In this document: piece after piece, positions 24,005 through 33,606 of the stretch
Layout: each line of letters opens with the position of its first letter
Position numbering within the stretch: the first letter of the stretch is position 1
Source of the DNA: Bryopsis sp. KO-2023
Taxonomy: Eukaryota; Chlorophyta; Ulvophyceae; Bryopsidales; Bryopsidaceae
Assembly (NCBI GenBank): GCA_030272585.1
Contig: BSYQ01000003.1
Span: 2,294,001-2,358,000, forward strand
Length of the DNA stretch: 64,000 nucleotides
Reading direction: 5' to 3'
Position numbers and translations under genes: made by a program
Notes under the pieces: model-generated
What the model was told of the DNA's origin: nothing
Seen by the model: the letters and a program-made list of their open reading frames with translations, nothing else
The model's database searches: none

Positions 24005-26847
24005 ATGGACGAAGCCATTTCCCAATTCGCCGACATCACCGGAGCGTCTCCCTCGGTCGCGCAGTATTACTTGGAAGCCTGCAACGGGGATATAGAAAAT
24101 GCGATTCATCAATATCTGGAGAATCCCACGGACGAAGGGCCGATGGACGCTCTGCCGCAACCAGTTCGGACAGACATTGATATGACCATACCGGATGTCG
24201 AGGAGCTCGAATGTAATCCTTCCCCGCAAGTTTCTCCCGTCGGGAGCTTCGGGATGGGGAGGCCTGACGGTTTAGAGGACGATGGGGATCTCCAGAAAGC
24301 CCTCGAGGAGTCGCTGCGTGCACAAGGTAGATAATTACCAGCAATCTTTACTGTTGCTCAACAAAGCTATCCGCTTTCAGGGGAGATTCCCTCCCCTCCA
24401 CCTCCTTTTCCATTTTGAGAAATTTTCTATCCTTTTTTTCTGTCTGCTTTTTTTTTCCCTTTTTTTTCAATATTTTTCAATTCTTGTAAGAATCCTGCTG
24501 TGGAAAGAGACTTCCACACTATCAGCCAATTGTAAAAGGGTTTGTTTTTGTTTTTGTGTTTTACATTATGAAGCTATGTATGTGGAGAACCTTTTTTTTG
24601 ATGCTGATATATATTTCACAAAATGAGATGAACAATGCTGTGACTGAAAGAAAAGGAAACTGCCATCCACAGAAGAGATGTAGAAAATAGGTTTAAAGAA
24701 AATAAACAAGAAGGGTCGATCAGATTTCAGCTGATATATCGGAAACCACCTTCGGTGTCACAATTAAAGTGTAATTCACAATGATGGGAAAATAAAAAAA
24801 AAACAGTTTTGGGTCAAACTTTGCAATTCAATATTTGATATGAATTTGAGAAAAAAAAGGGATTGTCAGCTGAAGTGCCGATGTCTGTCTGTGTGTGTGC
24901 TTGCAGCAGGCAATGCAAGTTTTTCTGAAGACGTTGAAATTGTAGAGTCCCCAAGGGTGAGTGGTTTTGAAAGCATTTGCTCGATTTATAAATAACGGTA
25001 AAGTGGAATGAGAATTACCTGCATTCTGGTGAAATGCTCTCCAAAAAAAAAAAATATCAAAGCTGACATCATTGCAATTACAGCCGCTAAATCTGCCAGA
25101 ATTAACATTTCCGACAACGTGATCAGCGGTGTTTCGGCTTTTTTTTTTTCTTTGGGGTCCCCCCCCCCGCCCCTAAAAGCCATTTGGACCATTGTCGAGT
25201 GATGATTTTCCATTTGAGACAGGGTGGGGGGAAATCAATTGGCCTTCTATTGATGTGAATGGCTCGATCTTTCTATATCAGGGGGCAGGGGGTTCCGCTG
25301 CAGCGCCGGGACCTTTTCAACCAACACATGTGGAGGACGTCAGCGGCGTCCCAAATTTGCTAGGTATTTCTTATTGAAAGCCAATTCACAGAGCCCAAAT
25401 GCTACAATATAATGTGTGGGGGGGGTGGGGATCCAAGTGGGCGAGGGACTGATGGTTCTCCAAACTTTTTCCAGTCAAGTTTTTCCAATTTTGTTATTTT
25501 TCCAAATTATTGAAGGGCATTGCTGGGGTCCATGCAAATACCGTGTCATAATTTACGCATCACTTTTTCTTCCATGCCAAACAGAGCACCTAGATTCTGA
25601 AAGAAAAAAAAAGATACCAGGGGGGGTTCCGATTTTTATAGTGAATTTATTGGGAATTTGGAAGTCCTTTCTTGGGTTGAGGCAATAACAAAATAATTAG
25701 AGATAACTGACGTATCGCTATGAGGGGGGGGATGATCCGATTGGGCCTGGCAATTTTTTCATTTATTGATCAGCATGAAATACTCCTGTCCTTGAAAAAA
25801 CCCCACCGAAAAAATATACATCCGTATGTCCTAGAGACTTGATGTAGTCATCCAGTCTGCAACTAACAATGCTATTCTCCACAGTGGAAGGGCACGCCAT
25901 CAGTCCCAGCAGAATTCAATCGCCACCTCCGGATCGACACGTTTCAGATGTGGGTGGAACGTCAGATTCCCCACGCTTTCCATCCGATGTGAACCGAGAG
26001 GAGGCAGAGATGTTGGAAGCTGCATTTTTCGGCGTCCCTTATAACGGTCGAATGACGGACTATCCTCCGCCGAGGTCGCCGTCGCCAGAGACGAAGGCTC
26101 GTAGGGTCATTATCGACGATCAAGAAAAGCAATACAATGAATCGCTGCAAGCTGACAAGTAAGGGTGTTTTCTGCTTTGATGGAAGCCTCATATCACAAT
26201 GAATCAAGCCCCCCCCCCCCCCAAAAAAAAAACAAAATAAATAAATAAATAATAAAATTTCCTCCTTTTCAATTTAGTCGTAAATCACTGGCTATCTTGA
26301 AAAGTGTTAGTCGGTGGTGGTTTTTTTCCCAGGGAGGGAAGTATGCATTCATTCTTTTTTTTTTCTGCTAGTTATTTTCTTAATGGCTGACCGTCCCTCA
26401 TATCGAAACGCATGCAGAGAGAAAGCTGAGGTGGCAGCCAGGGCAGATCGAGAAGCTCAAGAAATGGAACGCCACAGACGGGAAGCCGAGGTAGCCGAAG
26501 CCCGTCGCAAGGAGGAAGAGCAGGCAGCCCTGGAACAAATCATCGCCGCCAAAAAATCCACCCTTCCTCAACAACCCTCTGAATCCACGGCTGACACCAT
26601 AACCATCATGATCCGACTGCCGGACGGCTCCAAACTCAGCCGCCGATTTGAGCTGTCGAACCCTTTGCAGGTGGTTTTCGATTTTGTGGATGTAGAAATG
26701 GCTGGCAAGGGCGGCGATTTGACGCCAGGGAGCTATAATCTGCTGAGGCAATTCCCCAAGGTGGTGTACGAGCCGAATGGAGATAGGGGTTCTCTAAAAG
26801 CCGAGGGTCTGACTGATGAAGCTCTATTTGCCGTGAAGAGAGACTGA
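24005..26847 (+). CDS. UBA-UIM-UBX domain protein (CDC48/p97 adaptor type)
   Basis: Five exons: 24005-24326, 24907-24956, 25282-25363, 25885-26158, 26418-26847; 385 residues, phases 1, 0, 1, 2. A UBA-like fold opens the protein (ISQFADITGASPSVAQYYLE ... NAIHQYLE). A ubiquitin-interacting motif follows near residue 97 (DLQKALEESLRA). Then comes a Pro/Ser-rich linker, a charged helix (ESLQADK ... EARRKEEEQAALEQ) and a C-terminal UBX domain of about 80 residues (TITIMIRLPDGSKLSRRFEL ... NLLRQFPKVVY ... GLTDEALFAVKRD). Such proteins bring ubiquitinated clients to the AAA ATPase CDC48; plant PUX8/SAY1-like proteins have this order. The usual FPR loop, which contacts CDC48, reads FPK here. Alternative acceptors at exon 2 (NAGNAG) would add or drop one Ala. 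Confidence 0.88.
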
Positions 26848-27641
26848 GAAGGAGCGAAGGGCAAGAAACAAAACATGGGCAATCGGGAGGAGGGGGGGGG
26901 AGGTAGCAGCCTTGTGCCAGAACAGAGTTGTTGGGCTGTTGAGGGGGGGGTTGGGCTATTTTGTCATGGAAAACCCAGGGTTTCACTCAGGTGTTTTAAT
27001 GGTGATTGCATTTGCTTGTTGCATCTTTTCGTTTGTGAATTCAGTGACAAAAAAGAAAGAAGAAAAAAAAAATTGTTTAGGGGGTTTGGAGAGTTTGGTG
27101 GCAATTCGGGGTTGTGTTGGGGATAAGAAGTGATATTTGAAGGGGGAAAAAGGGGGGGGGGGGGGCATGGGGGGGCGTCTATGCAGGTGACATTTCTGTG
27201 CATGGAGGAGTTTGTAGGTGGGTGTAAAAATGATGGACTTAACATTTAGAAAAACGAGAAAAAAAAAACTGAGAGAGTAGCTGGAAGAAAGGGGGGAGGT
27301 TGGAGCGCAATATGCTGGCCGCTCAAGGTCCAGGGGGAAATGTTGGTTGTTCTGATGTTGATGCGTTTTGATTGACATACTCCTTCACATTCTTGTGTGA
27401 GTGCACAATTGCCTCGCCAAATTCCATATCCGAATTTGGAACGGGCTGTCGTTTCTCCAAAAACTTGCAATGGGATGGTGATTCACAAGGCTTCTGGCCA
27501 TGTGGTGTGGGTGTCAGCAACACATATTTTTACTTGTCGATCTTCGGATGTCCTTCCAAGTCTGGAGCACAAAATGGCTTCAAAAGGTTGTCTTTTGATG
27601 ATAAATTTACTTGAGCGATTTCCACATGTAACCCTGAAAAT
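26848..27641. other. Spacer between UBX and RWD genes
   Basis: 3' UTR of the UBX gene with several G runs, then about 270 bp of unique sequence (27397-27641) that stays open in one plus frame up to the element at 27642. That frame, if the element were absent, would be in register with the RWD gene start. I cannot tell whether it is an upstream exon or 5' UTR. Confidence 0.45.
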
Positions 27642-28055
27642 GGACATGGTCTGAAGAATTAGCGGGATTTGAAGTCCCGCTATTTCCGTACAGTTGTTCG
27701 AAGAACATGGTCAGGCATGCGCAGCTACGCTAACGCCACCTCAGCGAGCAAGATCGACTTAGTCATACTCAAAAAGTCGCGCGACCGCGGTCACCAGCCC
27801 CAAGAAAGAGCTGGGGGCTCGCCGCTGTCGTCGTTTCGACAAACCGACGCAGGAAAGAAGACGAACGCGACTCGCGACAGCTGCGCGCGGAACGCTGCGA
27901 TGTGTCATGTAGAACTGGTCCGTCATGCTGCTGTGAAAATAGCGTTCGTGAATTGGACCACCCCCGAGAAATTTCAATTCACGTTACGCTATTTGCACTG
28001 TCGTACGTGAAATAGCGGGGAAATAGCGGGACTACAGTTCCATCAGACCATGTCC
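27642..28055. mobile_element. 414-bp inverted-repeat (MITE-like) element at the RWD gene start
   Basis: Ends are a perfect 13-bp terminal inverted repeat (GGACATGGTCTGA at 27642-27654, complement at 28043-28055). A second inverted pair of 15 bp lies just inside (27673-27687 and 28019-28033). The flanks carry the same 3 bp, AAT, at 27639-27641 and 28056-28058, fitting a 3-bp target duplication. Internal foldbacks occur at 27660-27682 and 27941-27990. The interior is GC-rich with no coding frame. Superfamily unknown; 3-bp duplications occur in Harbinger and CACTA groups but the ends do not match canonical ones. Confidence 0.75.
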
Positions 28056-28056
28056 A

Positions 28057-29104
28057 ATGGCACCACCCAACACTGAGTTGCAGAAACGCTGCAAAAGCCT
28101 TCCTCTTTCGACAATGGGAGATTGGTGTGAGACTTTGGAGGAAGTGGCGGCGTTGCGCTCGATCTGGGGAAATGAAGCTTTCGTGACATCGTCCCCTGGA
28201 CTCACAACTCTCCTCGACAAAGTTGGCGAAGGAGCATGGGATCCAAGCACCGACCACGTGATGACCGACACCCTTCGATTCACCATTCAAGTCGGGGGAG
28301 AAAATGACAGCGGAACGCTGTCGGTTTCCGTTGGACTCAGTGAGTTCTGTGGTTTTGTGAAAAAGAAGATCGAGGAGCCTGCATTCGGGAAGTGGATTCC
28401 AATGTGAAGATCCCACATTGTTCAAATTGCACCTCAACTGGAACCAGTTGCAATCTGACGTGAAAATCATGCAGTTGGCAGGTTATCCTGAAGCCCCCCC
28501 TCAACTCTCCGTGGCATGTGAATGGCTGAAGAGGTCACAGATCGATGATATTCTGTTGGAGGTTCAGACATTCGTCGATGCATCGAGCAAGCTTGCAGAC
28601 AGATGTCTGTTTTCTGCTGTGGAGAGATTCGAAAATCTGATCGAGGAAAACTACACTGAGTTCTCCAAGCAATCGAAGGAAAACTTGGCACTTGCTTCTA
28701 AGGGCAAGCCAAATCCACACCCTGGGCTCAACGTGGCAGTGTTGAGAATCGATCACATGCACGATCGAGGGGGTTACACCAAGATTATAGTGAAATGGGC
28801 AGGGGAGCTGGGTCTGACTGGGCGGCTGATCTTTTGCAGATCGTTCATATTTGTGTTGTTGGAAGGAGCAGAGCCTGACATCGATGAGTATCTCCTTAGG
28901 AAGAGGACTGTGGTGGTGGATGTCGATTCCAGAGGTCGGAAATGTCGGGAAAGAAAGATGAGTGTTTTGGTGCGACGGCCCTGTTCCTCACGGGCTTTTT
29001 CAGAATTTGAAGTAGTGGAGAGCGATGAGGTGGGGTATGTCGACAGTTTATTCGAGAAGGTTGGCTTGGGTGCGCTTGTCAAGAACATCATGCACCTGGT
29101 GTAG
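28057..29104 (+). CDS. RWD domain plus DUF1115 protein (RWDD2-like)
   Basis: Model: 28057-28339 joined to 28410-29104, 325 residues. The N-terminal half is an RWD domain (CETLEEVAALRSIWGNEAF ... YPEAPPQLSVACEWL), including the typical YP turn. The C-terminal half matches the DUF1115 region of RWDD2 proteins (DHMHDRGGYTKIIVKWAGEL, LEGAEPDIDEYL, DVDSRGRKCRERKMSVL). Animal RWDD2A/B have the same order; their molecular role is poorly known. The two parts lie in different frames. A 70-nt intron (CTCA|GTGAGT ... GTGAAG|ATCC) joins them in phase 1, though its acceptor has no pyrimidine tract, so a frameshift is the alternative. The first ATG overlaps the target duplication of the adjoining element; ATG 28115 is a plausible alternative, just before the domain. 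Confidence 0.8.
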
Positions 29105-29593
29105 CTTCTCATTTTTGGGCTTGCTCAGACATGTTTCAACAATTTCTGCAACATCGAAATCGATCAGGAGGAAACTGGGAGAAGTCAACGAAGCTGTTTT
29201 GTTACTGATCCAAGAGGCATAGCCTTTCCTTGTTCTAAAAAGTGGAAGGGGCACAGCAGCCAGCGTTATGAACAAAAACTGACACATTATACTACACTAT
29301 TCACTGAAAAGGCACCCAAGCTCCTGGACTTTCATCCCATCTACACACCGCACGCATCAATCCTACCTAAGCTCCCAGAAACCCCACCTGAACTAGTCCT
29401 CCATCCAACAAACATCTGCTGGAGTTGGCAGAGATGTCACCTGAACAGACACCAGAGTTGCCAAAGCACTCAGCCAAGCAATCCAGTGTAATGGCATATG
29501 TGTTGGATGCCCGCTGTTGGTTTAAAAACTTGGAAGTGGCGTAAATAGCATAACAACCCCGTTCTTGTTGGGGGTGGGCGCGTTGTATGTGGA
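29105..29593. other. Convergent 3' intergenic region
   Basis: About 490 bp between the stop codons of two converging genes. No gene or structured element seen; presumably both 3' UTRs. Confidence 0.5.
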
Positions 29594-32578
29594 TTAATGT
29601 GAAGAATGCATGTTTTTGTACAACTCTACCTGATTTTTCAGGTCGCGAAAAACATCTTCTGTGGCGGTTTGCACATTTTGTACATGTGCCTCCATCGCAT
29701 CATGCCGAGCTGTGAGATCTACCTTTCCTTCAGGGGCGACGACTCTAAGGAGTTTATCCTCTCCCCGTTGCAACGCACCCAGCATCTTTTTACTCAACCA
29801 CACCGTTCCTCTACAGAATGCATGGCGCATGCGCAATCGGCATTCGTCCTCGTCCAGCGTTGCTTGCAGAGTTACGTTCTGCTCTTTCAACCTGTTTGAC
29901 CACATGGATGTGACCAGTTGTACAACTCTCGTGACCAAAATCGCCTGATTTCGGACACGCAAAATCATTGTTCCAGTCATTGCATCAAAAGAGGACTTGA
30001 ATCAATGTCTTTCGATTTGAAAACTTGGCAGCAATTTTTTCAAGTGTTTTCCAACACGTCTTCAAATTTTTATGATTTTTGGATTGTTTGGTGTGTGTTT
30101 GTTAGGGGCCTAGATTTTTCCCCTCTTTTGTTTGTTTGTTTGTTTGTTCCCCTCTTTTGCTGTGGGGGTTCCAAATCTAGCCTCATCTTTCATTCACTTT
30201 CTAAATCAAATTTCACTCAAAAACTTGCCCACGGGGTCGTGGTTCTCTTAAATAAATTGGCGCACTTCAAAAATACCAAAAACAATACCCAGCACGGCGG
30301 CAACAGACACAAATTACAGGCGAAAAATCGACGATTCAGACGATTTTTCGCCTGAATTAAGTCACGATTCGTCGATTACTCACAATTTACGCAGGCAATC
30401 GAAACGAAACTTTGATGGTGGCTGTGCAATGTTTTTGCCATACTACAGTTAAAATTTCGAGGCGTTTCAGAAAGTGGTTGCCTAAAAATTTGGGATAAAA
30501 AAAATACTCTCTTATTGGCCACTTTTTGGTCACGAGAGTTGTACAACTGGTCATGTAGAGTTGCCCTTTGTTTATTGGATATATCCAAACAGACTGCGGC
30601 CACCCAACCAAACTAGCAGTATCTGGAGAAAATCTTTTTTTTTTTTTTTTCTTGGACGCGTGCGATCCAGCAGAAAAGAACTTCAAACTTCAAACCAGGA
30701 ATTCAAACGAGACTTTGACGGGGTGCCCGTGGCTTGCCTATCATATTCCACCGCCATGCAAAACGCTTTGTCCAGCAAAACCTTCATCATTTTGGCACCA
30801 TCCCCATGCATTGGCCCCCGCCTCTTTTGTGCGTCCGTGAGCTGCTTCTTTAAGTATCGAACCTTGTCTGCGCATATAATCTGGGTATATGGAGCGCGTT
30901 CCTTGATCTTCTGGTGCACCTCGCCCATCTCTTGCATGTGTTTAGCTCGGAGCTCGGCTGTTTTCTTTCGCATGCTGCGCTGATAGATCAGGTCTACCGC
31001 CAAAATCGTGGTGTCGATGTCTTCGATGCTTATGCGACCATCCGGCTGGTCGACCATCTCCTGGAAGGCTTGCACAACGACCGCTGGGACGTGTTTTCCG
31101 TAGAACACATCGACGTTTTTGCTCTCTTTACGAGCCCGTTTGACAACCTCATCATGCTCGGCCTGAAAAAAAAAGCAACAAGTTTCTGCTGGTTTTCGCA
31201 AGGACGTGGAAAAAAAGTCCTGTACTGAGGTTTGGACTCGTCTCCAGCTTTCCCGTGAGCGAAGTCAGAAAAGCAACGATTCTAAGCAATGAAACTTCCT
31301 GATTGTTTAAACGCCTCTGTTATACTGTGGATTTTTTTCTCCACTCACCTCCAGATAGCACGTTTTCCCACAGTCTTCAAGAACGGAATCGATTTTTTCC
31401 TCCACAACGCACAACGGCACCCTTGTCGTTTGTCTAGGGAGTCTGCTTAGAGGCCTGGACATCATATTCCGAAAAGGTGCTTTGGAATGAGCAGTCAATC
31501 GCAACAATGTAAGGCTAGCTGCTGTAGTTAAGCGCACATACCTTGACGCCAGCCTGAACTGGAGGTCACTGACTTTCTGCCTGAGTCTGTCATTCTCAGC
31601 CACCAAGATCTCATGCTTCTCCTGGCAAGTCGATTGTAAACAGGATTTCTGTTCTTTCAGACCAACAATCTTTTTGTGAGCATCCTCCAGCTTCCCTTGG
31701 TTGCATGAACAAGGCAGCACTCAGTTTTGGAAGAGTCAGTTTTGAAATCCAAATCCTCTTCCCAGTGGCGAGTGAAGCTCAAATGAGCTTACTTTCTTGC
31801 AAGAAATCAGAATTATGCATGCATTTACCTTCCAACAATTTTCTCTTTTCCTCCTCGATCTTGGACCTGTGTGCCATGCGCTCTCTCAATCCATTGACCT
31901 CCAAGTCGTTTTTGGTCGCCTGACAGGTCAGTCGTTTGACATGCTCACCATGCTCACAAACGCTTTCACCTCTGGCACACGAAAAAAGGCTGTGAGTTTC
32001 TTCTCGTCAAACACCCACCACAATTTATCTGCAGATGACAAGAACAGCGAAAAACAAAACAAAAAGCTACTTGAGGCTTGCGGCAGTCCCCAGCCAACAA
32101 GTTGTATACAACTTTTTAGACATATACGCGTATATGTCTATATATTCCAATATATATATGTTGTAACCAAGAAAAGTCACCTGCGTTGCACCTCGTCGCG
32201 CAGCCAAGTTGCGTACTGCGTCAAAGCTGAGACATGTGCATCTCTTTCTGCTGCCTGTTGCCTCAAAGTTTGTATCAGCGCGTCTTTCTCCGCCATCTGG
32301 AGCCACAGTCACAAAGCCTTCGAAACTCGAAAGAACCCCTGGTTTAGAATCCTGGATCTAATCAGAGCGCAATGGCAAATTACCTTTTCTCTCTGTTGGT
32401 TTTCGTTGATGTTTCTCTGTTTGAGCTCATTTTGAAGCCCCTGAATATCTACCACTCTCTGTCCAAACTCTTCTGTAATGAACTTGAGCTCTCCTTTCAA
32501 AGTTTGTACGTTCACTTCCGCGTTTCTGAGCTTTCTCGCCGCCTCAGTCTTTATGTTGACGAGCTCCAGTTTGCTTTC
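29594..32578 (-). CDS. Coiled-coil protein, unknown family (5' end uncertain)
   Basis: Exons on the minus strand: about 32578-32384, 32296-32181, 31919-31829, 31695-31542, 31433-31349, 31162-30696, 29891-29594 (stop). Phases agree at all junctions except between 32181 and 31919, where a small exon may be missing. The product is about 480 residues. The N-terminal two thirds is heptad-type coiled coil (LKGELKFITEEFGQRV; ALIQTLRQQAAERDAH; LEVNGLRERMAHRSKIEEEK; VAENDRLRQKVSDLQFRL). The C-terminal third is mixed helical (VVVQAFQEMVDQPDGRISIE; TAELRAKHMQEMGEVHQKI). No family recognised; the style is that of cytoskeletal, centriolar or flagellar structural proteins, which is only a guess. The donor of exon 6 is TCCTG|GTTTGA. 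A 641-bp inverted-repeat element fills most of the last intron. A start codon was not identified. Confidence 0.65.
29912..30552. mobile_element. 641-bp TIR element (MITE-like) in the last intron of the coiled-coil gene
   Basis: Perfect 29-bp terminal inverted repeats (29912-29940, starting GACCAGTTGTACAAC, and 30524-30552). The 4 bp ATGT flank both sides (29908-29911, 30553-30556), fitting a target duplication. Inside is a 14-bp perfect foldback (CAGGCGAAAAATCG and complement, about 30317-30354). No transposase frame. A 4-bp duplication is unusual for plant MITEs (some Sola elements have it); the superfamily is open. Confidence 0.85.
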
Positions 32579-32683
32579 CTGAAGGCGACCATGGCTGAAG
32601 CAAAACAACACGAAACCGTCACTGGCGTTCCAAAAATCCTGTAGAGCGAGCCTGTTTATTCAACTGAGTCCAGCGCTGGGCAT

Positions 32684-33266
32684 TCAGTCGTCGAACGGGT
32701 CGTGACGACTTTCGCGTCTCTGCCAGAAATATAGCGGGCCATATTTCTTTTTCGTTTCTAATCCAGGCAAGGTCACCAGAGACACAGTTGTTTTGCTTCT
32801 GGTCGAGTACCTGAAACGCAGTCTATCGTTGAGTTCGCCAACGACACGTTCCACGTCCATTGACATGATGCTCGTGCTGCCGAGAGGACTGTTCGGCCAC
32901 AGTGCTATGCCTCTAGGCAGCCAGTTGGTCTCGTTATTGGTTAGCAGTTGCGTCGCTCCGTTAACAGCTAGCCACACCAAGGTAGAAAACCGGCTTGCGC
33001 CTCAAGGAACTGGAATAGTGACCCGTCCAGCCCCTCAGAGAGGTCAACCGCTCGTTTGACCGCCGCCAGTAATCGAAAGCCGGGCTACCATCCACAACAG
33101 GCTCTCCACCGCTCATTCGCGTGCCGATCTTCCCGGCGACAAGGAGAACAGCAGCTGTAAAGCTGACGACTTTCGCGATAGGTGTGGCTGGGGAGAGCTG
33201 GATGAAAGTGGCGGCTGACGGTTGGGGTTGGCTTCTATGACACTTGAGAATGTATTCTTGTCTCAA
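32684..33266 (-). CDS. Unidentified protein, C-terminal part, possible frame break
   Basis: Two overlapping minus-strand frames both look coding. The upstream one (33266-32961) has a membrane-like segment (AKVVSFTAAVLLVAGKI) followed by polar sequence. The downstream one (about 33000-32684) ends SRHDPFDD and reads like conserved soluble protein (NWLPRGIALWPNSP, MDVERVVGELNDRLRFRY, KKYGPLYFWQRRE). They are one nucleotide out of register near 32980. An intron, a frameshift mutation or a sequence error would each explain this. No start codon is fixed and I recognise no family. A different splice to an acceptor at about 32806 (TTTCAG|GTACTC) would give another C-terminus ending near 32640. Confidence 0.4.
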
Positions 33267-33606
33267 ACAACCAGACGGACGGGCAAGGCATTACAATCGA
33301 CAAGGGTTCTGTGTACAAGAACAATCTCCACTCTTAAGTTTCGTCGACGCCTTTCAAGCCGCACCTCCGTCGTCACTATGGAAAAACGGGGGTGGTCCTA
33401 GTGAAACTTCCCCTACAATTGTTGATCCTTTTTGTGTCAAATCTATATTCAACGACAGTCCAAAGAATCCTTGAACGGTTTGCCGTTTTATGTATGGCGC
33501 TTTCTTCTTGCGGCTTCAAGATCCATATGGCCAACCCATTCTACCCACTGGGGATCTTGGGGACGATGAGCGCCGCCATTTCTCTGTCCTCTTTTTCTTT
33601 CTTTTT

